This document shows, piece after piece, positions 1 through 39,300 of a DNA stretch of 64,000 nt (the first letter of the stretch is position 1; every line of letters starts with the position of its first letter). This DNA is from Metaphire vulgaris (Eukaryota; Annelida; Clitellata; Crassiclitellata; Megascolecidae), in assembly GCA_018105865.1 (NCBI GenBank), contig CM030851.1, positions 722,501 to 786,500 on the forward strand, given 5' to 3'. The notes under the pieces are model-generated. The model ran no database searches, was not told the origin of the DNA, and was given only the letters and a program-made list of their open reading frames with translations. Made by a program: the position numbers and the translations under genes.

Positions 1-476
1 AAACAGCAGTTCCGATCACGATTACAAAACTATTTCTAAATAGAAATGACCAAAAAGAAATTCGTCAAAATTTGACATTTACTGGTTTTAGTTGCAACCA
101 ATTACTTTTAAATCTGTAAGCTGTTGTGCAGGTGTGTGTGTGTGTGTGTGTGTGCACGAGCGCACATATGTTCATTGCTAGAGCTTTTCCTCCAATTATC
201 ATTTCAACGTTCAGTCAGACAATCAGAATGCTAAAATAGTACATCAGCTTTTTCTGCATCCACAAAGTCCGTGTCTTAGCACAACAACAACAAAAACATT
301 CAAAGATTCACTTTGTAATTCAGTCAAACATGGAAGAAGACAGAAACAAGGGAGTTCTTAGTTAGTTCCTACAGTTAAATATGCCGTGTTTTTCCTCTTT
401 GATTTTTTGTTGCACGTTTCCCAATGCTGTCAATGGCTGATTTTAAAAGACCGCTGGGCTTACTCCTGGCACTTAC
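1..476. other. Intronic sequence downstream of the last visible APBA exon
   Basis: Apart from a (GT)n tract at 132-154 I see no feature. No reading frame resembles the expected final X11 residues, so the terminal exon must be further left. Confidence 0.5.
132..154. repeat. (GT)n microsatellite
   Basis: About eleven uninterrupted GT units. Confidence 0.9.
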
Positions 477-27590
<27,114 letters not shown>

Positions 27591-28930
27591 TTCTTCAAAT
27601 CAGAACAACGACTCATCCAAAAAACATCAAATCGTCAATGATACATGGATCATTTCTAAAGCAAGCAAAAATAAATTTTATATTTTCTCAAATCTCTTAC
27701 ATACAATTGGAATTCTCTCGTGCTAATTTCAGTGTTTGTTCTCCAACGAATCTGCATCGATTCCTAAAACGATGATTCACCTATCCTGGCTAGATATCGA
27801 TCACCGCAATTCAGATAAAGCTATTCAACGCATTGAATAATCATCTATCACGGCACTACTTTACAACAGCGCTATATAAATACACGAGATTTTACTCGCA
27901 ACCATACATATGTCACCTCGTTCGTTCAATACGCAGCTTAGGCGACCACGTATTTAGTTTCCTTTAAAATATCTGTAATTATGCAAAAAACATGTTAAAA
28001 CCTCAACTGCGTCAACGATCAATATGAACTTTGATCTTTTAAATTAAATTTCTAAAAATTGTTACAAAATGTAAACATCATCGGCAAATGTCGACAGGGC
28101 CAATAGCCTCTGCTGCTAGCAGATGTTTCTCTCTTATTAATTTCCTTTCTTTCTAGTTAAAATATATAGCCTATAGATAACTGTATTAATAAGCGATAAT
28201 TTTATATATTTAGAACAATAGTTTGTTTTAAAAGAATATATTAGTTGCTTGATTTAGTAAGAATAACATATAAACACGAGATTATAAGTATCACTCGCGT
28301 CCAGGGACTGTTGCAGGTCGTGTACCATTTAAGGAAGTAGGTAAAATTTCGCGAATTATATAATGCTTTAATTCATAGTACCGCAGCAGCTGCTCATTCA
28401 TAGTGGCTTAAAACAAATCAAAATCAATCAATAAAAAATCAAAGAAAATGCCTCAAAAGACAAAGACAATGGTGCTTGCAGAGAAAGTGAAAGGATAGTA
28501 ACAGAGGGGGCCAACGCAGACACTGTTGAATTCACCTACCTCAAAAGTGACAGATTTATTTTGACTGCGGACTATGGACTGCAGGAAAGATGTACGAAAA
28601 AATATAGTGATGGATGGTGTCCAGAAAAGCAAAGCAATAAGCTTGCATTATGGAAAACAAGTGCTTTGGTAATTATCAGTTTCGTCTATGGATGTGAGAC
28701 ATGACCATTTCAAAAACTTTAAAATAAAGCTTGCCTTAGAAATGTATCACTATTATTAGGGAATAGCTACTGCATGCATTAAAAAGAAAGACTGCGGTAG
28801 CCTTGATGCAAAAGTAAACTGAGGAAACTGTTTTTTTTTTTCAGTTTAAACTCAAATTACATCCAGTTTGGCTTTTGTTTGTATGCTCTTATGAAATGTT
28901 TGCAGAAATCTAGCATCTCTAATAAATATA

Positions 28931-29075
28931 CAGGGTTGGAGTTGCCGGGGGGTTGAACCCCCAGCTAACTTTGCAACCTTCCCGAAATCCATAACGGGTA
29001 CATGCAGTTTCTGCCATTCATTGAATTTCAGTCCTCAACCCCCTGCCCCAGCTCAAATTTCGCAACTCAACACTG
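28931..29075. mobile_element. hAT-type MITE, 145 bp
   Basis: Termini CAGGGTTGGAGTTGC and (reverse complement) CAGTGTTGAGTTGC, flanked by a perfect 8-bp duplication TAAATATA on both sides. Confidence 0.75.
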
Positions 29076-29194
29076 TAAATATATAGAGCAATGAACAAAA
29101 AGCATGTAAGTTCATGCACTACGTTCATCAGCATTGCTGCTCTTATCTTATAACAGACATAATTTGTGACAAACAAACATTAAACTATCTACAT

Positions 29195-29520
29195 CATTGG
29201 TTCTCAAACATTTCAGGACTTCTTGCACAGTGGTCCCTTAGAAATTTTTGCGATGACTCGCAGGCCTTATAAAATTTGAATTCCATATTAACTGCAATTA
29301 ACACATAGGCTACTTGTTTTGTCAATCAATTAATTATTCAATCAGAAAATTTTAAATATTAGTCAACAAATTTAAAATCAAATGAAATCAGCACTCTTAG
29401 AGCCATGATCAGTGTGTTCTGAGGTGGTGGTAGATCTTGAGAAAGTAATCCCTTTACGGTCCCCCTGAAAACGCTTGGTAATCCTCTATGAGATCGCAGA
29501 CCCCAGTTTGAGAACCACTG
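29195..29520. mobile_element. hAT-type MITE, 326 bp
   Basis: Termini CATTGGTTCTCAAAC and (reverse complement) CAGTGGTTCTCAAAC, with a perfect 8-bp duplication ATCTACAT on both sides. No coding capacity. Confidence 0.85.
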
Positions 29521-30344
29521 ATCTACATAAAGCAATGCTTTCTGCAGATTAGGAGAGTAACAAGGGAAGACATCAAAGAATTCAACATATTTTTTTATAT
29601 CTCAAATTTTACTGATTCAATCAAATGCTACCAACAAAACAGCACATTGCAATAGCATGGATAAACAGATGACCTAAAATAACAAAACACATTGCAGCAA
29701 TTTTGGCCAAAACTTTAACAATACAAAATCCAGGCAACAATATAAATGTCAAGTTGTCAAGACACCTACAATCAAACTTTGTGATTTACATATTTAACAT
29801 AACTACTGAGAAAACTCACAGCCCCATTTGCTTCGATCATAATATCCTCAATGACACAACAATGACTTTCTCACTTAAAGTGGTGAATGCACTCCAAGTC
29901 CTTCCATCTAGCAGCCAAATTCCATAAATTCCCATCTGCTACACCAGGAGTGCCTTTGAATAAAAAAAGAAGAGGTGCTATAAAAATCTTAACACTACTT
30001 ACACAGCCATGCTGAACTGGTCAGTGGTCACATGACTGACAAAACAGAGGGCCCCACAGCAGCAGCAGCAGCAGTTTTGGCCATATTGCTTTTTTCTTTC
30101 CTGATCAGCACTGTGTTATTTCCAAGTGGCTATTGGTAAATTATGGTCCTCAACATTTGTACACAGAATTTTCAAGAAGCCTAACTCAATAACAATAAAA
30201 CTCCATTTTGCCAAGCTGAAGACAGACGAGCAGCAAAAACTAGTCATTCTGAAATTATTTAGGCTGTGACAGAGAACACCAATCAGACATAAATAACTGC
30301 AAATGCAATTTTAAATCTTCTTACACAATCACCGATAAAGTATG

Positions 30345-30600
30345 CAAAAGGAGATTAACTACGTTTGGACAGGTTAAAAGAATGGATAACAATAGATGGA
30401 GCTACAAAGACTACACACATACAAAGTAGAAGAAGACAGAGGACAAGGAAGACTAAGATGACCTGGAAACAAAGAACATGACAATTGTAGAAGGATACAG
30501 ATTGATACAAGTTCGAGAAAAGTGAAAATGTTTCGTATCTAACTATTGCCGCCATGCAGGCAGAAAGTGGAGATGATGATGCTGATGATGACAACAAAAT
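30345..30600 (+). pseudogene. Strongly decayed LINE C-terminus
   Basis: RRLTTFGQVKRMDNNRW in one frame and a GQGRLR-x-TWKQRT pattern in another, ending in GATGATGATGCTGATGATGAC. It resembles the GHVxRM...GRPRxxW end plus ATG tail of the RTE copies. Confidence 0.4.
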
Positions 30601-32360
30601 TAGAATAGATGTACTTGTTTTTAAAAAGTTTTCACTTCATTCATTTTCACAACAAAACTGCTTTCATGATATAAAAACTAAGCAAAAGGACTCATGCCCA
30701 CCCCACCCACACCCCACCCCAATTAACCGTAAAAGGCCAAAAAGTGACAATCATGATCACCAACTCTCAACAACCAGAAAGACATAGCGACAAACTAAAA
30801 ACAAAACCAATTCCCACCAACAACCACAAGGACAGCATGAAATATCAAAAACACACATCAACATCTGTGCCAAGCAAATCAATTAACCAACAAACTAAAT
30901 AGTTTACAGACAATTAAACAGAAAATAATGCTACCGATGCAAATCCATGCTTAGAAGAGATAGTTGACCGCACACCTTGCATAAAATTGCATAAAAAATT
31001 CAACACGAAACCTAATGTAAACTAAAAGATGCACAACAACCCATTATCTTGTGATTTAGAAAGATTAAAAGTCTCTGATACACAAGGACAACATATTTCA
31101 GAATGGACATGTTGTGTCATTGTAAACACTAGTTCAAAAGAAAATAAATAGCCCAGAAACGATGTACATTACAACTCACACAAACACAGCATAGGCTTTG
31201 TATTCTTGATTTCAGTGCAAAGAGGTCAGCCACCCCAGCATAATGTGGCTTGGTTACAGATAGGCTCAACAAAGCTCCCAGAAAGTGACATTTTAAAATC
31301 AAAATCTGTACACAAATGAAAGCCTCAAGCCGTGCTGCATCAGATCAGAGTACAGAAGAAATTATGCAAGCAGTTTTCCTTAACAGAACCAATTATATTT
31401 CAGTGCATTCAACCACATTCAACGATTAATAACAAACAAATACAAGTGCATCAAATGGATCACTCCAAATAGACTCAATACTTTATTCATTCATCCTCAA
31501 ATTCTAAAATAATAAAGTAACACCGGCTCAAAATCCACCAATTTACCCAAAACTTTCAATCAGTCGGCCAACTGTGACACCAGTGCTTCAAACTAAGCCC
31601 TAATGAAAAAATCTGTACAGGTCAATCAGCTTACATTACCCAGAAGACAATTGCATTCGTTGTCAAAGATCACAATAAAACAATTCAACGCTATAAAAGA
31701 AATGCCAATGCAAACAAACCTATAAACCAGACCCATATGTCCGTCAAATGGAAGTAACTTTTAATGTTTCCTATTCAGAAAATGATAATGCAAAACGACA
31801 TCTTCCAATCCTCATTGACTCATCAATGCCATCCACCAGTGCCTCTGAGTTTTGCTATTCTTACAGCGCTACAGAAGTGGTCTCCATACACACAAAATGG
31901 AATCACTGGAAGGAAACCTCACTCAAACAGGTGGAACATCAAGAAGAAACAATTCTAGCCAACTCGTTCTTAATATAACAGACTAACTTCAAGAAATTTC
32001 AGATATTCTTCAGTGTCAATCAAACCATCACAGCCTATTACTTATTTAAGCAATTTAGTATCTTCAACCAAACCATCTAATGCTAACTCTCTCAAAATAC
32101 TCACGTAAGCATCAACAATGTCATAGCTCTGTATGCAAATTCAAAAAGACAATATCAACTTTGCACCCAGAGTTTAGTTTATGCCAAATTTTCTTATGTA
32201 TCAACTTTTTTGTGGAAACATAAGCTGGGAGAAAGCAATACATTACTGCCTGGTTACAATTAGGTATTTGCTTCAATATTACACCAAATAAATTACAATA
32301 TTACTTGCCTGCTACAATTCAACTCCATTAACACAAACTTCGGGAGCTCTCAGAAAGTGC

Positions 32361-32401
32361 CGTGTTAACCAAATTTAACAAAGTCTACGTTAACACGGTT
32401 C
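32361..32401. repeat. Short palindrome CCGTGTTAAC/GTTAACACGG
   Basis: Perfect 10-bp arms separated by about 20 bp. Confidence 0.6.
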
Positions 32402-34369
32402 AGCTGTAATAAGCTCCATCAAATGCTTTAAAATATCATGCATCCAAAGCACCTCAAACGTTACAAATGCAACTGACCCAGCCATGACAACATCATTGGC
32501 TGATAATGATTATATGCGTCCACAAAACACGGCTGAAGATAGCAGGAGGCTTTCAAATGCTATTCAGCTCCTCGCCTTAATTTTGCAATATTTAATATGC
32601 ATAGTACAACATTACAATCTGAAACATGAGCAAATTGTCCGTAAAATTACTGCCACAAGGTAACACTTCTGACATCCATAAGACATGTGAACTTAAACAT
32701 AAGAACAACTGATTCATTATCAGACTGCTTGCTACAGCTTCAACCACTGCAGAGCTATATATTTGGTGCATTAAAATAGAGCAGAAAATTAGAGTACCGA
32801 TACTGGTAAACTCAAAATACGTACGCCTATTCATAAACAAGAATACAGAAAGAAATACTGTCCAACATTGAAAATGTTGGTGTCTCTATGATTGTCCATA
32901 TAACAGACTAACATTTTGAAAATCACTGACACATACTTAGCCACCAAATGTGCATAGTTGATTCCCACTGCACATAGATAAAAGGTACGTGGTGGTTTAG
33001 GGGTTAAAAGCCAGCCAAAATGGTAAACCTGGTGTTCTGCCTGCCCCATAAAAATGCTTCATCAATTGTAAAACACATCAATGTTACAAGGGCTCAGGTG
33101 CACCAACGTCTTTACTGCAAAGGCCATTTCTTTTAAGTATAAAGCCTTAAAGCATAACACTTTAAAAATATTGAAGAGTTCTGAATAAATATTCTAATCT
33201 AATTATATACAATTAAACTCCTGTTCATTGCAGAAACAATGATTATTATGCTTACTGCTGAACCGCTACATAACACTGCACTAAAGCAAACTTTCACTGA
33301 TAATATTATTTATGGCAAAAAGATTTCATATGTCCATTGTAAAAATATATACACCGGTATATGATAACGAGTCGTTTCTGTAGATAGCTGACTAATCAAA
33401 TTTTGATACTCTGAAAATTTATATTTTTACTCATCTTTGTAGAAAATGTATACAAACAACAGAGTTTGAAAGATTAACCTAAGATCCTCTTGCTCATGAC
33501 GTGTAGCTGGAAATTTCAAAGCACCTTAGTTCTTTCGAAATATTCAAGTATCATATAAAGTCTGTTTTGCAATATAATCGATCAAACAAATCAGCCAATG
33601 CTCGGTAACAGTCGGAAATCCAAATCAGTAGAATTGACAGCAAATTAAAAAGCAGCAAACCAACCATACGCAAGAACAGACCAAAAGTAAACAACAATAA
33701 GAACGTCTACAACAGTCTAGGAATTCCCCAGTAATCAAAGCACATTTGCAAAGGAGAACGTAATCGACACCATAACAGACCTGTAACTCATACCAATTCT
33801 GGCAAAATACTGGCAGTATTAGAAAAAAATTAACACACACGCACACACATATACATATAATATATATTATATATATTATATATATATATATATTACTTAT
33901 AATTTGCAAATCCTACAATACCATTGGCAGCAATAATTTGTGATCCTGTCTAAGACAAGAAAATGTTCAGCATAATTTTAGCACCAATGTCTCAACATTA
34001 TGCAACACACACAAACAACGTCAAACAACAATCGTAAGACAACAAACGACAACAACAACAGCAACAACAACACGAGAGATGCAAATTATCTTAAACGATA
34101 CAACGGCGGCTGTACTGAATAACCTGAATAAAATTACATAAAAACAGCAGACACAACCAGGCAGATTCAATCATAAAACAGGTTAAGTGCATAGCAGCTG
34201 ATATGCAAGTATAATTTAGTTGTGAAAATTCAGATGATTAAGAGGCAACACATAAAATCAATCACAATGTGATCAAACTTCCCATTGACACATTTCTATA
34301 AGATAACCTGATGTTAAAGCACATAGCCAATGACTGCCCAGAATGAATATTGTATCTATCCAATCTTCA

Positions 34370-34489
34370 TTTTATCTTATCTTTTATCTTATCTTTTATC
34401 TTATCTTTTACCTTATCTTTTATCTTATCTTTTACCTTATCTTTTATCTTATCTTTTATCTTATCTTTTATCTTATCTTTTATCTTATC
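34370..34489. repeat. 12-bp tandem repeat (TTTTATCTTATC)
   Basis: About ten units; two carry TTACC instead of TTATC. Confidence 0.95.
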
Positions 34490-34634
34490 ATTTTCAACTC
34501 GTGCCCTCACCATCACTTAAATTGTACTCGTAAGTTAAAAATGATAAAACTGAAAACATAAGATGCTGTAAGGGAAACTACGTCAAATTTCTCAATAACC
34601 TAAAATATAACTGATTCAGTATTCAGCTGAACCC

Positions 34635-34713
34635 TTAACCCTTTTACCACAGTAATCCATAAACCCATAAGTCATTAAGCCAAAATATTGATCTTATGAG
34701 GGAAAATGGTTAA
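34635..34713. mobile_element. TTAA-bounded foldback element, 79 bp
   Basis: TTAACCCTTTTACCA at the left, GGAAAATGGTTAA at the right; the core AGTAATCCATAAACCCATAA resembles the core of the copy at 45733. Confidence 0.5.
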
Positions 34714-35557
34714 ACAAGAATGCTTAGTAATCAAGAAATGGTGAAATTTTTCATCAACTCATCGTCCTCAAATTCATTTGTATAATTATGAATTTAAAAA
34801 TACCAATGGATAAAAGACCGTTACTCTTATCTCATTTTCAAAACCTTATGACTAATCCTTCAGATTAAGAATAACAGTAAATGCTGCCTCTTTTTAAATA
34901 ACTGAATTTTAAAAAATAACAAATTCACAGTCTAAGAGGAAATTGTGCTCAAAGCACAACAACTTAAAAAACGCTATCACCCAGTTCCACTCAAATACCA
35001 ATACTGATCTTCATCCTAATCACTAAGCAACATCACACAGCAGCCACTGGGCAATTTGCTGTGTGCAAATAAGCAACCAAACAAAGCACGAAACATTACC
35101 AAACTGTCTTTTCTTAAGAAGCAGTCAGCTATCCTGCTAAGCAATCTCTCGAAAAAGTGCATCATTTGCATCATTTGTCTTTAAGAAATGTATTGCAAGA
35201 AAAGTGCAACGGCAGAAATTCTTACTGAACATGTAGAAAACAAAGACCTCCAATCAACCATCAAAACAAATATGCAAACAGTGAATATGTTGAAATTGTT
35301 TAATTATAACCGGATGACCAGTGCAGTGAAATAAGACAGAGGAGAGAATCAAAACCAAAACTAACGCATGCTGCAGTTAAGAAACATATCGACACAGACA
35401 GAGAAAATACTCAGCCAAATTAGAAGAAATCTCTGGTCCGATGTGAAAACTCAAAACCCAACAGAAAATAAAGACAAGAATTCAGACAAACGGTGAAAAA
35501 CCAAACGAAGATCACCGCACGTCTTCAGGACCTCTTCAGTCAAAATAACGAACTGCT

Positions 35558-36314
35558 TCAAGAATGAGAAAGTTCCAGAACTTCTTTCATAAGCGGCTGG
35601 ATTCCCTCCGGGTTGACCTTCAGAAGGACGTGAGAGTGCTCCTCGTTAAGATTTCGAATGTCGGTGAGCTTCATGAGCAGCTTAGGAAAGAGGCGCCTCG
35701 CTACGGACGGCGGGTACTTCGACTGGAGATAGTTCTCGAGCAGCATCGAGTAGCGCTCCTGCTGCGCGGAAATGAACGGCTCGTTGACGAGACAGCCGCG
35801 ATCGGGCGAAAAGAGCGAAACGACGAGCAGAAGGATCAGAGTCGTCTCGTCCGCCCGGAGATCAATCGCCAGAGTCTTAACGAACTTCATGTGCTCGTCG
35901 AACAGCCCCGTCCCGGTCTCGGCGCTCTTCAGCTGCTCGACGCTCATCGCCTTCGTCTCCTCCTGGTCGAGCGGGTCGAGGAAGTGCTGGCGCTCCTTGT
36001 CGAACGTGATGACCGACCGGAGGATGAGCAGCTCGATGCTGCCGCCCTTCAGCAGGTGGATCTGGTCGCACTGGCGCAGCGTCTTGAACACCTGGATCTG
36101 TTTGGCCATCGCGATCACCCTCCGGATGCTCAGCTCGGCGATGTTGACGAGATCGGCGAACCCGGCCTGGTTGCGCGGGATGTCCCGGTCCATCTGGATG
36201 TCGAGGGATTTGCGATAGGCGCTCAGCAGCTCGTCGATCGCTCGGCCGTCTTCGGCGCTCAGCGCCTTCGTCTGCGATGAAACTTCTCCGACCTTCATTA
36301 AGTAGTTAGGATCT
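35558..36314 (-). CDS. Hr96: NR1J exon: hinge and ligand-binding domain
   Basis: A single GC-rich 757-nt exon holds the whole ligand-binding domain, from [11 protein letters not shown] to the TGA at 35558. LBD landmarks are [33 protein letters not shown] (helix 5 to 8 region), [29 protein letters not shown] (helix 10/11) and the AF-2-like PLMKEVLEL. The strong GC and codon bias keeps antisense frames open (up to 238 codons); those are shadows. Confidence 0.93.
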
Positions 36315-39300
36315 CTACAAAATCAGTTTGTTCTTCATTAAGACGACACGCAGCCCTGTGTCGTTAATAAATTACTTACAACATGACACTGAAGTGTCAC
36401 TACGATTCTATCCAAAGGTGTGCTCTAGAAATGTTTACGGTTACATTTACAGAGAGAACAGATAACAGTAACCTCCCAAAAGGTCATCAACATGTCACAA
36501 TTGCTCATATATGCCCAAAGTAAGTTCCAAACAAAGAAACAAAGTGTTCTGCAACAAGAACAACCTTTCCCCATCCACACACACACACAAACACACACAC
36601 AAACACACACACAAACACACACACAAACACACACAGAGGAAAGCAAAACAGCCAAATTCTAAAGAAAGCTTCAAAAATTTTACTTCAAAATAACTACTTC
36701 ACAAAGGAATAAGAATATTTCTTTCAAGCCGTTCACAGGCTTAGACACTAAATACAAAATACACAGTTAGTCCACAAGTGCTAGTAACCACCAAACAGCA
36801 ATTTCATATCAGCTAAAAAGACAGTAACTGCTGCTTCCTTCAGGAACTGACAAGAAAAACCTATAAGGCACAAATAAATAACATGTGTTGTGGCACTAAC
36901 AACAATGACCAAAAAATTACGGAAACAGCGATGCAAAAATTTCCTGTATTCTGTGAATAACTGTAAAGTCGACTAAAGATTTGCTCTGAAAAGATTCACT
37001 TTAAAAACAAGAGTTACGCCTGAAATAATAAAATTGAGCATTTATGGATCAGTCACTGAACCTATTGATCTTAGCAAAGGATTTCTGAATTTTTTTAGTC
37101 AAAAAGAAAGTATATTAACAAACATACAGCCACACATTCATACAAGACAGTGATTTTCTCACTGATGGCCAAAGTTGAAATCTTCCAAAGCAGTGGACAT
37201 CTTTCGAGATCGATTCTGCTCGATCTTGCGTCTTTTGATCAGTTTCTCCTCCTCCGTCAGAATGTACTCCTTCCGCATTCCGATCTCGAAGCATTTCTTA
37301 AGACGACAGCGTTTGCAGAATCTCCGGTTGGATTGGTCCATGCGACACCGCTCATCGTAAGGACATTTGAAGTAGTCCTTAGAAAATACACGACAATCGT
37401 TACCAAGACACTACGTCTCAGGAAAATCAACAACTACTGATGCAAGCAAAACAGTTACTATGACTTACAAAGCAAGCCAAGTCACCTAGTGATGTGAAGT
37501 GGAAAAATTTCCCAGAAAATTTCTTAATTTTCCGAAAAATTTCCGACGTATATTTCCAGAAAAGTTCCTAAAAATCTAAAAATTAAAAAATTTATTCAAT
37601 GTAACTGTATGTGAGTCGTGACTACAGTAAAAAAATTAACAGTTGTAATAACTTTTAAAGGCCCTACTGTCTTCAACAACGTTATGAGTTTAATATAGCA
37701 TAAATTTATTTAAACAAACTACAATTTTGTATTATATAAAAATATTTTCTGGTACAAGACAATAACATCTATTTTTCATACTGGCGGAAAATTTCATGGA
37801 AATTTTCCCCAAGATATTTTTCCGGAAAAGCTACATCACTAAAGTCACCAGCAAATCCTTATGAAACCATGCATCAAATTTCATATCTACTATATGTCTA
37901 GTGGTGTGTGCAAAAGTCGGGTATCAACTTCTCCTCTTACGTCTCATGTGTTTCTCCTGCTTCTCAAATCAACACAATAAATAAAAAGTTGCAAAAATAA
38001 TAGCAAAATTAATTTCAAAAGGAGTACCTAGATGATTCCAGATGCCATTGTGCAAGAATTCTATATATAAAATTAAAAATTCATGCAGGCAGCTTTCTAA
38101 TTCTAAATATTTTCACCACAAACTACAATTAACCAAATATCACAAAAAACAGTTCTATCCAGGCTCAAAATTCCTTAGGTAATCCTTATTTTCACATACA
38201 GTGCCAACTAAGAATTTATGCATATGTCGCTTCTTTTCATTTTATTCTTTGGTAACTTAGTATAAGTTAGTTTAAAGTTAAATTTTTGCATTAAATATAC
38301 TAGGTATGTATCCTGACATGTTACTATCTGTATCATTTGTGTATGTATTGTGTGAAAATAAAAGACCATTTGATTTGAATTGAATTTGAAAATTCAAATA
38401 AGCTCATGAATAATTCTATTTTTACTTGCTGATAACATTTCTCATAACTACCATCATATAGTGGGTCTCGTTGAGGATTATAACCTGCAGTTACTTGTGC
38501 TGACGGAGTCCTGGCATCTTGACTCTGAAGCGGTCGCGATAAAGAGGTTGAGTGGCTATGGTTTGTCTGTTGTGGATGCCGCTCGCTCGGCCCCTGACTT
38601 AGCTCAAGCTGGACCTAATTTCGTTAACCATGGTGGTCTGGTGATCGTAGCTCGCCGGGGAACTAACATTCGGAAGGTTGACACCAAGCTCAGACCGACC
38701 ACTTTTGAGCATCTGTGCTGTCGGGTGGGTGGTGAGCATGGTTCAAATGGTCTAATGATGCTGGTGGCTGTTTATCGGCCTGGTTCTCAGGCCATCAGCG
38801 AGCTATTCTTTCGGGAATTTGCGACACTGCTCGAGGCCATGGCGACCTATAACTGCAAGTTCTGCATAGCTGGTGACATTAATATTCACTTGGAGGAGCC
38901 TGCTATGCGGCTTGTCGGAATCTAGGGTTGACCCTTAACATGTTTGATCTTAGACAGTGGGTAGGAGAGCCGACACATGATCTAGGCGGCCTCCTCGATG
39001 TGGTTATCGGGCCATCTGATTGGCCGCTCTCCGATGTCAGGTTGATGAGACATGTTTGTCTGACCACAAGATGGTCCTTTGGTCTGCTCATTTGTCGTCT
39101 CCACTTCCGTGTACAGAACTGTCAAGCGGAGGAACTGGAAGGTCTTCGATCCCAATGTGTTTGCACAGAGACTTCAGTCTTCTGAGCTGTGTTTGCCTAT
39201 GACGCTGGAAGATCAGCGTCTGAGCTCAGAGCTATAACTCGGCGATCACTGGGATTCTTGACCAACTTGCTCCTATGACTGAGATCAGGGCGCGTGATAG

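Larger units (their letters stand above)
27591..35557. other. Intergenic region between APBA and the NR1J gene
   Basis: No conserved coding frame found on either strand. The APBA promoter and 5' UTR should lie just above 27590, and the NR1J 3' UTR just below 35558, but I see no decisive motif for either. Features: two hAT-type MITEs near 29 kb, a LINE remnant (30345), a 12-bp tandem repeat (34370) and a TTAA element (34635). The 30.7-32.3 kb stretch shows nothing I can name. Confidence 0.5.

Noticed and set aside
35564..36280. 238-codon plus-strand frame opposite the nuclear receptor LBD
   Set aside because: High GC and codon bias of the real minus-strand exon leave the antisense open; no domain recognised.
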